Source: Paragordius varius (lineage: Eukaryota > Nematomorpha). From it: 64,000 bases of DNA. How positions within the stretch are numbered: position 1 is the stretch's first letter; every line of letters starts with the position of its first letter. Of the stretch, positions 41,391 to 55,069 are shown in pieces. The notes below the pieces were generated by a model. The model was not told the DNA's origin. It ran no database searches and worked only from the letters and a program-made list of their open reading frames with translations. The position numbers were made by a program, and so were the translations under genes. The stretch lies in contig OZ176053.1 of assembly GCA_964247055.1 (NCBI GenBank), positions 10,850,001 through 10,914,000 on the forward strand, read 5' to 3'.

Positions 41391-42659
41391 AACCAAATGA
41401 GGATTTTAAAAATTGGATAGGATCAGTTCATATTTGTATCGGATGATATTTATGCATACACTCAAATGTATGTGATAAAATTTTATTGGAATCGGTTCCC
41501 AGTTTGATTAAAAAATAGTTATTGCGTTAAGACGTAAAAATTTTTTCCATGTTATTTAACATTTTAGGAATGAATTAGGTAGCTAAATGATTAAAATTTT
41601 AATACTTTATGACCTTTCTTTTTTTGTCCATGATATATTGGTGTAGTTTTATATCTCAGAGGTATTTTTGTAGTAAGCTATATTTTTGGAAGTTATTTCA
41701 ATCTCATCAAGCATTTTTTAGGCGTGATGGAAATGGTATAAAAACGGTTTTGAATATTAAACACTTTATCTAATTAATATGATGATGCTGAACATTTTAA
41801 TCACCTCAGGATTTCGATTAAAATATTGCTTTGTCCTTAAATTTATTTCAAGTATAAATTTGTTTTTATTTTAAAAATGCATCAAAATTTGGAATAAACA
41901 AACTTTCAAATTAATATTAAAAGGCGATAGAATGAAGCATTTAGTTATATGGAAAAGTGTTTTTATAATATCCAAAACCGTTTCTTACCGTTTCTATCAT
42001 GCATAAAATATGATAAAGTACGCTTCCACAATATTTGCTAAAACTAAATTTTTGTAAAAATTATGCATTTTTGTGGATATTCTTTGTATGAAATTTCATA
42101 GCGTCATCCCAGCGTTTTTGCATTTATTAAAAAAAATATCCCATTTTAAAAAATTTGGGACTTTCGGAGCCTACATAAAATTAAAATATTTTAAAAATAA
42201 TTTTTGCTATTTATAGGTAGTTTATGCGATATTTTAGTGATATTTTTTGGAAAGTTAGCTTTACCAAAAACGTTTTAGTACAAAAATTGAACTCAAATTT
42301 TACCCTTTTTATAAGAAAAACTTACCAAAAAAGTTTTAATAACATTCTTGTATCACCCATAAGGGTCAAACCAAAAGCACTATGACAATCCTGATTTATT
42401 TTCCTATCAGTATATATTTCATCAGCTTATTTTTTATACCCACCGTTTTTTGACGCAGTATTATTAAATAAATTTATTATTTAAGTTTACCTTTGAAGAA
42501 CACCTCTTTTTTAGTTGTGAATACCAGACTCATGAAGAATTCTGGACTATTAATTTTATTATTTTGGTTTATGTTTTTACGGCATTTTTTATTGTATTTT
42601 TTAATCTTGATCATCTGAAAAAAGTTTATACCAAAAAGGTTAATAAATGCTGTAATATT
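41391..42659. promoter_or_regulatory. Shared upstream region of lipin and TAF7
   Basis: The 1.27 kb between the lipin ATG (minus) and the TAF7 ATG (plus) must contain both 5' untranslated regions and promoters. I see no long reading frame and no convincing TATA or initiator that can be told from the A+T background. Bidirectional control is an inference from the head-to-head layout only. Confidence 0.5.
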
Positions 42660-45600
42660 ATGGACAAAAATGTAAAGCAGCCTGTTGTTGCTCCTTTTGA
42701 ATTGGAAAATATATTTATATTAAGGCTGCCTCAGGTTTTAAATATTACTATTTTATGAAGGACGTGGCAGAAAATCTAAACACCAAATTTGAAAACAAAG
42801 AAACAGCAAGGAATATTAAAGACATATTAAAATTGGATTTAAATGTTGAAACCAACAAAGGGATTGTGAAATACAATGAAACACCGCTCTATGGAAAACT
42901 GTACAATGTCCCATGCATTATTGAATGTCTTAAAACATTGGACAGAAAAAATTATTATAAATCCGGTGATATTAGCCAAGTAAAATTTTACATTTTTGAA
43001 TTATTTGCTTATGATTATTATTGAAATCGTTTATTTTAGAATTGAGATTTTTAGATAATTTATACAATAATTTTAAGTGATATACTTAAGTTTATCAAAA
43101 ATGTGGTTTTGATTATTCAGATTAACCAAGTGCAAAAATATTAAATCAAAACTAGCATATTTATAGCTGAGCTAATTTATTTTATAGTGTTAAATTATTC
43201 TTTAAACATTTTTATATTTTTATACTCCATTGTTCTATTTAAACTTTGCATTATTATTATTGCTTCATCTATCAATTACTCATTAAAATTTTTTAAAATT
43301 TAAACAACAAAATTATTTTTAACTTAAATTTACCCTTAAATAAACTACATTTACTAGGTATACCTCCCTAAATGTATTATTACTCACTTTTGTGAAATTT
43401 TAGATTTTAGTTTGTAAAAAAGATCCCTATTCCGACAGTGATGGAGATTCTGGCCTGGCTGATGCTTCTAAGAGTCAAGCTCAATTACGAAAAGAAAGGG
43501 AAAAACGTTTAATGTGGAATCACGGGATAACGCCCCCACTCAAAAATGTCCGAAAACGTCGTTTTCGTAAAATCATTAAGAAAAAAACATTGGATTTGCC
43601 ACAGATTGAACGTGAGGTCAGCTAATATAATCAAATTATAAATGATTATATATACTTTTAACTAAATTGTTATTTGGATTAAAGAGATTACATTATCTCT
43701 GAAATCGATATAAATATATAGAAATTTCTCATAATCAACTAATATGTCATTATGTATTTATCCAAAAAAGATTTAATTTTATGAAATTTTCCACGTTTTA
43801 GCAGTGGGCCTTATTTAGCGTTTTTGATTGTAGCGAAATTTGTTGTTTTTAATTATTTCTTATTGCTTTTAGTTTTATAAATAAGCTAATATTAATAATT
43901 GTTCTATATAATGGAAATTAACATTTGGTATTTGCAAAAATTAAAAACTTAAATTAACCAATCATATATCTATATCACTTTTCTTTCCCATGGAAGAATT
44001 GATAACATTTTATGTAAATGTAAATACTTTAGGTACGGAGATTACTTCAAGCTGATAATGAAGCACAAAAAGTTACCTGGCAATTGATTTATGATGAACC
44101 TCCACCACAATCCAGTAACATACCGAGTACAGATGGAAAAACTCTAGAGTCTAAACAGACTACCTCTCATCAAGAAAATGAATTGCCAACAGACAAAACA
44201 TCCGCAAACCAAATCTCAAATGCCGAACAAACTACAGTAAAAAATTACCAATATAAATATAAAGAAATTTATTGATCATTGATTGATTTATCCTATATAT
44301 ATAACAAATTTGACTACGAATTTTATATAAAATTGAGTTGGTGTTACCAATTTATATTTCGTAACCCTAAACGATATGTTACATGAAAAATAGTCAAATA
44401 AAAAATATAGTTTATTCATGAAATATATATTTAAGTTTTTATTTTATGTTTTATTTTTACTGTATATCACACAGGATGGAGAGAAAATGGGTGTAATCGC
44501 TGCAAACAATGAAATAGCATCTCAAACAAGGAACGGAACTGAACACATTTTGTTGAGTGGAGAAGCTAGGAAAGAAGATATTGGTATGTTTTTGCAGTAT
44601 TTTCTGCGATCAAGTTTTTATGGTTAATCGTTTATTTGTGTTAAACATTTTTTCTACAATAGAATCTCAGTTTTCCGAGATTGACGTATCCTCTTCACAA
44701 GCTATCGGTAATTATATTTAAAATACTTTGGAAGCATTTTTTTGTTTAATAAAATATATTTTTTATTGCTATTACACGATTTTTAACTAGGATTGCTTTG
44801 ATATCGACATTTTGAAATTACTTTGCCATTTTAATGAGATATATTTGGATTTAGAGATTATTTGTAATATCCCAGTCTGTTAAATTTTTACGAACAACAC
44901 TATATTTGCCCAGTATGATTTATGTTTATTCGGTAATCCATATACAACTAATTTTGGTAAAATGTTTTATAAGTTACATATATGATTTGTGAAACACAAG
45001 TCAAATATTTTCGACTGATGAGTGCTAATAATTGCGAAACTCCTTTACGGTTATTATTAGCAATGGTGTATTATCAAAATGTGTAAATTGAATAGGGCAA
45101 CTCTAAGTTGTTTGTAAGATGCCCATTTATTGAAATGTTAACGGCTGCTATTTTTATTTCTTTCAACTTAATCAGTATATTAGTTGTTGCGTGAATAATT
45201 TATATACTCTTAATTAGCTCGCCTGTAAACAGTGGATCCCCTTTAATAAACCCCCTCTATCATAGAGAGCGTTTTTTAAATTAACAGTGCGCTATATACA
45301 ATTAGCTATCATGCACTTTTCCGATTTTTTATAAGGTCCTAATTTATTAAGTTATAATCGGTCCAAGTTGAAACCTTTCAACAAATAAGTTTATGGTTAT
45401 TTTGGAACTCTCATAATCAGCTATAAATATAAAAATTTATATATTTCCAAATATATGTAGGATAGATTTTATCACTTAAATTTTACCTGAAAAATTTAAA
45501 TTTTATACACCTTTTTAAAAGGGGGTGATGATGCAGATAATTTTTCTCAAAATTGATGTCATTATGGGGGGAAGAGGAGTGGGTAGGGTCCACTATAAAA

Positions 45601-46883
45601 CTATTTTCGTTTGATAAAATATTTATACGATGCACATTTTACTTTTTATTGTAGGTGAAACCGATTTATTCGGCGAAGCCCTGAGCAGTAGTGAAAGCAG
45701 TATAATAGCAAGTCATAACGATAACAGCAGCATTATTGATGATGCTGAGAGTGAGGACGAACAAATCCTTTCAGACCTGGAAGAAAATAATGGTCCCCTA
45801 CCATCTCCACAAACTACAATACATCACGATGAAGATAAAATTTCTACTATTATTACATCTCAAAATGATCAACAAAACCCTTCTGATTTGAATAACCCAG
45901 AAAATCGGGATAATATATATGACACGGCAAACAAGGGTAAAGTTTTTAAATAATTGTTTGGGACGGTAAATTCTTTGAATTTAACCAATAATAATAGCTC
46001 ATATAATATTAAATTTACTTGGCAATATTGTTATCCATATGAATTTTAATTATGTTAAACTTTCAATTTTTTTTAAAATAAAATGTTTACAATCACTGAA
46101 TTTCTTATTTTATTAACTTTTTAATACATGTGATAGTCTTCTCATTATATAGTTTTTCGATTTTATTCTGTTTTGAAAAGATAAGAAAATATTTTTTTTA
46201 ATAGATATATACCTATGTATTGATTGTTTAATAAATATTATTTATATAATTTTTAGAAACTAATGCTGTTGGGACACTGGATGAGGTATGAAATATTTTG
46301 CCCTTTTTTTTCTTTATAATTATTAATATCTATTCCAATCCGACCATGATTCATTTAATTTAACTTTTTACGCATAACAATAATAGAAATTTGGTTCTGG
46401 TGACAATGCACCTGAATACGGAAAAACAGATTTAATAAACGAAGAAAATGATGATAATACCTTTTCTAACATTCGTGAATCTTTAGCCTTACTTGGGCAA
46501 ACTGATTTAGGTAATTATTTGTGAAGTATACTAAGTACCTTTTTTAATATTTTTTTTTTCATTTTTTGAAAAATTTTTATATATTCGTTTTGATTGATAT
46601 ATTATTTTGATTAACGTTATTTTCATCATATTTGTCAATTATGAAAAACATATAATTCATATTTTTAAGCCGTAATTTTTTATTCTAAATTGTGCATACA
46701 GATAAATCTGCCCGACAAATTGAACTTGAATCCAAATTGGAAAATATCCTGGATAAAAAAAGGTCACACCTGGCTGATATTGAAAAAATTGAGAATCCTG
46801 CCTTAAGATTGCGATTTCAACGATTAATCACCGATTTAGAAACACAAGAAACTGAAATACGAAATCAATTGGAAAATAATTAG
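42660..46883 (+). CDS. TAF7: TAF7, TFIID subunit 7
   Basis: Subunit of general transcription factor TFIID; TAF7 binds TAF1 and restrains its acetyltransferase until initiation. Exons: 42660-42734, 42761-42979, 43404-43616, 44033-44236, 44475-44583, 44663-44707, 45655-45936, 46257-46285, 46387-46510, 46702-46883 (TAG). Phases agree, giving 493 aa; human TAF7 has 349. The TAFII55 N-terminal domain is clear: FELENIFILRLP, GKLYNVPCIIECLKTLD, NYYKSGDISQILVCKKDPY, then WNHGITPPLKNVRKRRFRK and the VRRLLQADNEA..VTWQLI block that ends it. The middle is acidic and Ser/Asn-rich (SESEDEQILSDLEE). The C-terminus is a charged helix (IELESKLENILDKKRSHLADIEKI, ALRLRFQRLITDLE) like the TAF7 coiled coil. The first intron is only 26 nt. 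The start is the first ATG that leaves the conserved FELE block near the N-terminus, as in other TAF7 proteins. Confidence 0.96.
42735..42760 (+). other. 26-nt intron in TAF7
   Basis: The exon ends CTGCCTCAG and the next begins GACGTGGCAG; the 26 bases between start GTTTTA and end ATGAAG. Read through, they shift the frame and meet TGA at once; removed, the frame runs ILRLPQ-DVAENL straight into the conserved TAF7 domain. The next smallest introns measured here are about 42 and 61 nt. The alternative is a local sequence error. Confidence 0.8.
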
Positions 46884-46954
46884 ATTAAAAATATTATAGC
46901 TCCCACATAATTTATTAATTTAATATTTGATACATATATGCAAAAAACAAATGT

Positions 46955-46960
46955 AATAAA
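46955..46960 (+). terminator. Likely TAF7 polyadenylation signal
   Basis: AATAAA 72 bases after the TAF7 stop codon, the first canonical hexamer downstream. In such A+T-rich DNA the hexamer occurs by chance often, so the placement is suggestive only. Confidence 0.45.
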
Positions 46961-47634
46961 AACATAAATGAATATATATATAAACATATGATTTTTGTAC
47001 TCACCTTAAAGTTTTGCGTTAATACGTATTCAAGTATGTGATACAAAAGATTTTGGATGAATCCTTTTAGTATTTATCTAAAAAATGACTAGATTGATTA
47101 ATAGGTTATTAATCTCATAAAAGGGGACAAATTATTTGATACAAAATTATTTAAATTTGGTTAAACAAAGATTATTTTGATACAAACCGAGTATTGTTAA
47201 TAATAATAAACGACTGATAAAATTGGTGACTAGAGATATGATATTACAATTGTGGAGTTATGCATAAAAAAACAAAAAATATATATTCAAATTGTTTTTA
47301 TGAGCAGCCTGTTGGAATCGTATGAATGTAAAATATGTATAAAAAGTAAAATGTTTTAATGATTATATATTATATTTCTCATATCAATTATTTATATTAA
47401 TCACTGACAATAAATTTCGTTTATGAAAATATTTGATTAGATTGCACATATTAGATGTATAAAAAATATATTCAAATAGCTAAAATGACAAATTATTTAC
47501 GTATGTATGTTGTGAAACCTTAGACTAGACTAAATAAAAATATTTTTTCGATATTTCCTACGTTTTGTTATCAAAATAAAAAATAGATTTCACAGCAAGT
47601 TTAAAACATCAGTTTTTTCCTATGAAAAAATGAT

Positions 47635-50600
47635 TTATAATATATTTGGCGCATTATTAGCATCTTTGTCAGAATGATGGCTAGCTAGGAGGGCTTCATC
47701 AAAAATTGAGGTGCTTTTTGCAGGCTAAAAAACCATTAAATAAATAGATTTTATATAATACATTTCAACATACTTTTTACATTATAAATAATATAGGTGA
47801 ATAATAATTTAAAATTATCCACACAGTTTTTTAAACTTCTGTATACCATATTTTCAAATAATGAAATTTTTTATACTTTGCTATAATTTTGGGGAACCAT
47901 GACTTATAATACATAAGTAAGTATATCTTGCTAATTTTAATATAACCATATTCCATATATAGCAAAAATGATTATTAAATAATAGTAAAAGTAAAAAATT
48001 ACTTGCAGCCATGAAATAATATATGCCCCGTTAAAATTTAATGAAAAACTTGAAATGTATACAGTAACTCATAGATATATATTTTTTTAAAAAATTCAAA
48101 CTGTAAAATAAAAATGATTAATATAATTTTGTTACATCCAAAATGACAGAATCCGGGTGACTAGCTATAATATGAGGGCTGTCCTTCAAGTATGGAGGAG
48201 GTGTAAGTGTTATGTTTGGCGTCAAATTTTTAGGAATTTGAAAATCATCGTCGCCAATAGCAATGGTAAATTTTGATCGTTTTTGATCCTTAGGGTCAGT
48301 TTCATGTACTTGATGTTTATCACTTATAAAAATAAAAAAATATATTGCCATTAAATATATGTAAAAATAACATGATAAGGTGAAAATTTTATACTAAATC
48401 TCTCAAAAAAAGATTACGGAGATATAACAATTTAGACATATAAAATAATTTAATATTAATATATACTTATCAATATCCGGTTCACTATGAAGTGGGGATA
48501 GATGCTTTGCCGCTGAACTCAATTTTTTGGTACTTTCGCTTTGTTTTTTGCGCGATTTGTTGGAACTTTGACCTATTAATACAATTGCATGCATAATAGG
48601 TTGGTTTTAAAAAGTCCTAGCTAAATTTTGTTTAAACAAATTGCATTCTTATAAAATATATATATGGTAAAAACAAGGAAACTTAGGAAAAATAATAAAA
48701 GCACTAAAGTAATTTGCAATTACTTTCCACATTGCTTAAAGTTTTATTTTTTATATTCAAGTTACAACAGAATACACTATACGCCTAACAATGTACCATT
48801 TAATGCAGACATATCGCTGGTGGACGCAGAATTTATAAATTTTTCTTTTGCCAATGATTTCCAAATGGCCGTTTTTTCCACCTCTCGTGTTATGTTCATC
48901 GCATCAACCATGGATAGAGTGTGAGGTAAATGTCCCTTATCATTTATTTGATGATGATGATTGATGTTACCAGCTTGAGAATTTACAGACAGTTTTCCTC
49001 CATTATGATGTGGATGTGATACAGCGCTCGTGGTCGGTGTAACTTTTGAACCTAATGACACCTTTTTATATTCATTCGGATACGTAGGGGGACCATTCTT
49101 ATTTGCTGAATCTAATTTAGATGTTTAAAATTTATTTTATTAAAATTGTTAAATTTTAAGCAAACCCGTTAACAAATTGCCATTAGATTGAGAATAAAAA
49201 TTTTATTAACAAATTACCATTTTGTATGGTCGGTATGTGTTCACTTTGATCTTCACCCGTTTTGGGAATGAGTAATTCCTGTGCTTCTATATCAATATTT
49301 TGAGGTCTCTCGGGTTTTTTGGACTAACGTAAATATATTAGACCGGTTAGTACACAATTAATTATTTAAATTAGTCAAATATTTAAATCATTCAGAGGAA
49401 AATAATATTACCAAAATATTGAAAGGATATGATCTCGATTCAGGGTATTTTTGATGATTTGTAGTTTTTTCGCCCTTGGTAGAATTATTCTTAATTTCTT
49501 CATTGTTAGGGGTTTCATCTAAAACATTAAGAGATACTAAACTTCCATAAAATTTCATAAATTAAAAAAATGCATTAAAAATTACCTATAAGCTTAGCAT
49601 TTTCGGTATGCGGCCCTTGATTATTAATTAAAACATGGTTAGGATTGGTTTGTGTAAACCCTTTTTTAAGGTATCGTTCAACAGAACCTATATCACCCTT
49701 TTTAAAACCTTTCGCTGGACCAGACGATACCATAGAGGAAGATGAAAGTCTGAAATATTTTTTCATTGGGTTCAATGATGAGTCTCGACTCCCTTTATGG
49801 AAAATATGGTAAATTTTAAATTATAAATATCCACCATAAAAAGTAAAACACTATTTTTTTTAAGAATATTTATTTTAGTTTCATTTTATATTATAACTTA
49901 TCAATTTACAATAAAAATAAAGATTATATTACAAAATATAAAAATCATGACAAATATTTTATGCGCACAAAGAATACCTTATTGATCTTAATTTATTTTT
50001 TATTATAACCTATAGTTTTGATTTTTAAATTACAAGAACAAATATCAACAACATTTCTAAATATATTCATATAAAAACTGTTTAATATATATGTATATAT
50101 TGGCGGAAGGAAATACTTACGTTGATTTATAGATAATTTTTTGGCAAACGGATTAATCCGATACATAAAATGAGCAAATTGACTTGGTTTATGAACGCGC
50201 ATGTTAGCGCGATTGCCTTTTAAATAATTCTCAGGATCATTAACATTGGTAATATTATTATTGGGTTCGTAAGCATCATTTTCTTGATCGGTAGAGAGTG
50301 CTAAAAAAAGAAGAGAACTTTATACATTGTTCCTCTGCCCTAAAATAATTTAATTTATATAATGTCTTTTTGAAATAAGGAACATCAAAAATAATTAAGC
50401 CATTGTAAATATGTCTTTCTAATACTTTTAATATAAAATTCTAGATATGAAAATTGCATAATTTGTTTATTCGCCCGGTTTGTTAAAAAAACTTATTAAA
50501 AGCAGGGGAGAGACATTAAAATAAATTTATGTAAATTATAAAATTTAAATATAAGCTAAAGAAGTATTAGCAGTTTATAAATATTTAAAATTATACGAGA

Positions 50601-53600
50601 ATGGTCCAAATCAATGTTTTTTCCTTTATCTGATTCCGGCATTAAATCATCTAGAATGCTAAGTTCGCGCTGAGTGAATATTTTTTCCATAAGTTTTCGG
50701 ATAGCAACTAAAGCTGCAACCTAAAATTATTTAACAATACATTTCAAATTCATCAACAAATTAATAAACTATTATAATAATAACCGAAACCGTGTTTTTC
50801 ATATTTTTATTTTTAATATAAACCGCTAAAAATGTTATGAATATTATTTTTGATTTTTATATTTTTTCATTCAAAAAACAAAATATCGCTACTTAGAATA
50901 TAAAAAAAATAAATTCCAATTCCATTTGAATAAAATTAAAAGCGAGACCCATATGTTTTGCTAAAAAATAAAAACGACACCATCTGGCCATCAAAGTTTT
51001 TTTTTAACAATTATTCACCGGTACTATTCCTTGATAAATATTTCAAATTTATTTTGTAAATTTATAATTTGTGGGAAAATACCATGATAGGGAAACATAT
51101 GCTTATAGTTTTAAACGATTTTATAGCCCACAAGGCTGCAAGAGATGCCGCTTGAATTGCAGTAAATAAGTGAACACGATACGTTTTGACCGAACGCAAA
51201 AACATGTAATCCGGTTGATATTTTTGAGGCATAAAAATGATTGAGAGCCGTTGCATAAACTAAATGGATATATAACCATTTTATGATAAGCAAATAACGC
51301 CATATTTTGTTAGAGCAACTAGATAATTATTTGAAATATAAGCTCTTTTATCGAACGCATTTAACGAAGACTAAACAACGCAAGGAAAAGATGCATGTTA
51401 AAAGTCGATTAATCTTATACTTAGCGAAAAAATAGTAACATATATAAATGGTACAAAGTGAGACAATAAGGCAATAATTAATAAATGTCACAAAATTTAA
51501 CTAAAAAGTAGAAAATTTTGTAACAAAAGAACTTAATGCATGATAGAAAGTAGTTCAACTGAATTTAAAAAATGGTGTTCAAACTGAACGACATAAAAAT
51601 TTACTTCAAAAATAATATATTGGCTCATCTAAAATTTTACCTGAACGCCATTCAGGGATGAAATGCCCATGTATAGAAATACTCCATACAACACTGGCAT
51701 AGGTATTAGCTAAATAATTTCAAAAAGCAAATAATTTATTATCAAAAAATATAAATAAAAAACTAGATAAACTTCCTAATAAAAATTTATACCGAAAGCG
51801 TTTTCGTCATAATAACGGACAATCCAATCATTGTGAATATAAACAAGCCGGTTAAACGTTGTTCGCTAAATATATAAAAAAATATATGATTAGGTTATTA
51901 TTTAACCAATATTTTAATATTATTAGCCGGAAATAGTCGATAGTTGAATTGGAGATAACTTATAATCAAACATACTCAATTATGAGAATAAATGAGACTC
52001 TAATTCATATATTATTAAGATACTAGCGTAAATCTCGTGCTGCTACGCAGCCCGAGGAAGTCCTTCGGACTTCTGGGGAGGGGGGGGGTTCGAAGTTTGG
52101 ATTTGAATGGGTCTACCGGTTTTCCGGTAGCAGATCACAAAGTTACATGAGGAATCAGTTTTTAGCGAGTAGCTCCTTACCCAGCAGCTATCATCATAGA
52201 CACGCTTGACTAAAATTTTTGCCTTTTAACAGGGAATACGTGGAATCTTTATTGAATTTTTACGGTCTCATACCTAAGGCAAAAAATAGATTTAAAAAAT
52301 TATTTTTGTGAACTTTATTTTTTGAAAAAAATGGAATTTTACGGGGGTAGCGGGTAAAAAGAGGGCCTAAATCAAAAAAGTTACTCGACTATGTTCAGCG
52401 CAATCGAAAATAAGTAAACAAAAATCATATTTGAAATAGAATGGACCAACACGTTCTCCAGAAAATTGCCTCAAAGACACGATTTTTGTGGACTTCTGTT
52501 TTCAAAAAAACCCATTTTTAATACGGGGTATGCCCGAACTGGGGCCCTATTTCAAAAAAAGGGCGAAGCTATTGTCGGGGCATTTATTAATGATTATATT
52601 TTTTCGATATTTAAATTTGATTGGGTCTACCGGTTTTCCTGTACCCGATCACAAAGCCAGCATTTTCCATTTTTATAAATATATAGATTACCATAAATAA
52701 TGTATTAATATCCATATATCTTTTAACATTCTATACATATGATAGATACTCCTTACTCAGCAGCTATCATCAAAGAAACGCTTGACTAAATTTTTTTGCC
52801 TTTTAACAGGCAATACGAAAAATCCTTCTCGAATTTTTACAGTCTCATACCTTGGGCAAAAAAATACATTCAAAAAAATATTTTTGTGGACTTTGTTTTT
52901 TTTTTTGAAAAAAATGGCATTTTACGGGGGTAGCGGGTAAAAAGAGGATCTAAATCAAAAAAGTGAGTCGACTATGTTCAGCGCGATCAAAAATAAGTAA
53001 ACAAAAATCATATTTGAAATTGAATGGTCCAACACGTTCTCCAAAAAATTGACTTAACCCATTTTTCACACGGGGTAGGCCCAAACTGGGGACCTAATTC
53101 CAAAAAAGGGCGAAGCTATTGTCGGGGCATTTATTAATGATTTTTCGATGTTTGGATTTGAATGGGTTCACCGGTTTTCCGGAAACAGATCACAAAGTTA
53201 CATGAGATATCAGTTTTTAGCGGGTAACTCCTTACCCAGCAGCTCTCATCAAAGAAACGCCTGACTAAAATTTTTGCCTTTTAACAGGGAATACGTGGAA
53301 TCCATATTGAATTTTTACGGTCTCATACCTAGGGCAAAAAATAGATTTAAAAAATTATTTTTGTGGACTTTATTTTTTGAAAAAAATGGAATTTTACGGG
53401 GGTAGCGGGTAAAAAGAGGGCCTAAATCAAAAAAGTGACTCGACTATGTTCGGCGCAATCGAAAATAAGTAAACAAAAATCATATTTGAAATTGAATGGT
53501 CCAACACGTTCTCCAGAAAATTGACTTAACCCGTTTTTTGTGGACTTCTGTTTTCAAAAAAACCCGTTTTTCACACGGGGTGGGCCCGAACTGGGGGCCT

Positions 53601-55037
53601 ATTTCAAAAAAAGGGCGAAGCTATTGTCGGGGCACTTAGTATTTTTTCGATATTTGGATTTGAATGGGTCTACCGGTTTTCCTGTACCAGATCACAAAGC
53701 CAGCATTTTCCATTTTTATAAATATATAGATAATATGTAAAAAATTCCAACACTTTAAAACAGACACTAATTACATTTTATTTTAGTAAAAATGATTCAT
53801 TTAATGTTAAACAAATTTCGATCCATTTTAAAATAAATAATTTCCAGATTCATACCGTATTCCCAAGAATTTGGGTCTTTCGCCAGGCGCTGCGCACTCA
53901 GTTTCTTTCTTGAGAGAATTCAAATGTGTTATGGAGAGCACGGTTGCTGCCACAAACCAAGGTATGCCTAACAAACTACAAGCTGCCACCAGAAAAGCCA
54001 CAATCAACAAATCCAAATGGTAACCATACCCTTTCTAGAAATAAAAGTTAATGAAATGCTTAATTTATATAATAAATATAGTTTAATTAGGTTGTGGATT
54101 GACTAATCAATTTATTACCGTGAATGCGACCCTTTTTATAACAACCAGTCTAATTTTTGTAATATATAATTAATTATGCGATAAATAGAAATAATAATGA
54201 TATAAAAATTAAAATTTAGTAAAGATGTGATTTTAATGCTTTGTTAAATATTTTATTGTCTAAAACCGTTCTCAAATAAAATAATTTTTCAGAAACATAT
54301 ATTTGTGGTATCGATAGACTTATTATAATCATAACTGACTGCATTTATAAACAATCTATTATATGAAATTAATGTTTTTGACCGTTTACTGACCCACTCT
54401 TATCAAGTAAGTAATGTATAAAATAAAAAAAATCTTATAATTGTTTGTTACCCTTAACAAATTTTCTTTGCGATTAATGATGACAGCCGTAATTTGTTGA
54501 TCCAAAAAGATGAGAATTGTGCATAAAAGAGCTGGAAAAATGGTAATGAGTGGAATCCACCAAGGATTGCCAATCCCAAAAGGTGTAACAAACCAACCTT
54601 TACGTGTTGGAGAGGTGGGCTAAGGCAAAATCACACACATAAAGTAAATATTAATAGATTATGCTAAAACAACGCTAGTAAAAAAATCTCTGATATTTAT
54701 ATATATCCTGGAAATTATTTCATCTGAAATATACGTTAAGCATAAATATTAGGAAAAATGTAAAAGAATATTAGTTGAATGATAAAATCGTGAAATCATA
54801 TTATAATTTAATAACTTAACATTAAGGTACTTTATGTAACATATGTAGTTAGTAGAATATTCGCAAAACCAAAGCCGTTTAAAAATTTATTTTTTTCAAA
54901 TAAATAAAAATAAATATACCCTAAAACTGCTAGGAACCATCAATTTTGGAGTCGGAAGGCCATAGTAATAATCTATACCCAGCATGGCTAACACAGCCAA
55001 AAGTACTGAAAAATCACTGATAGTGTATCGAACCTAA

Positions 55038-55069
<32 letters not shown>

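Noticed and set aside
52466-53740. Repeated 60-70 aa frames in the SLC4 intron as a gene family
   Set aside because: They track the repeat units, overlap in several frames and resemble no protein; they are part of the repeat array.
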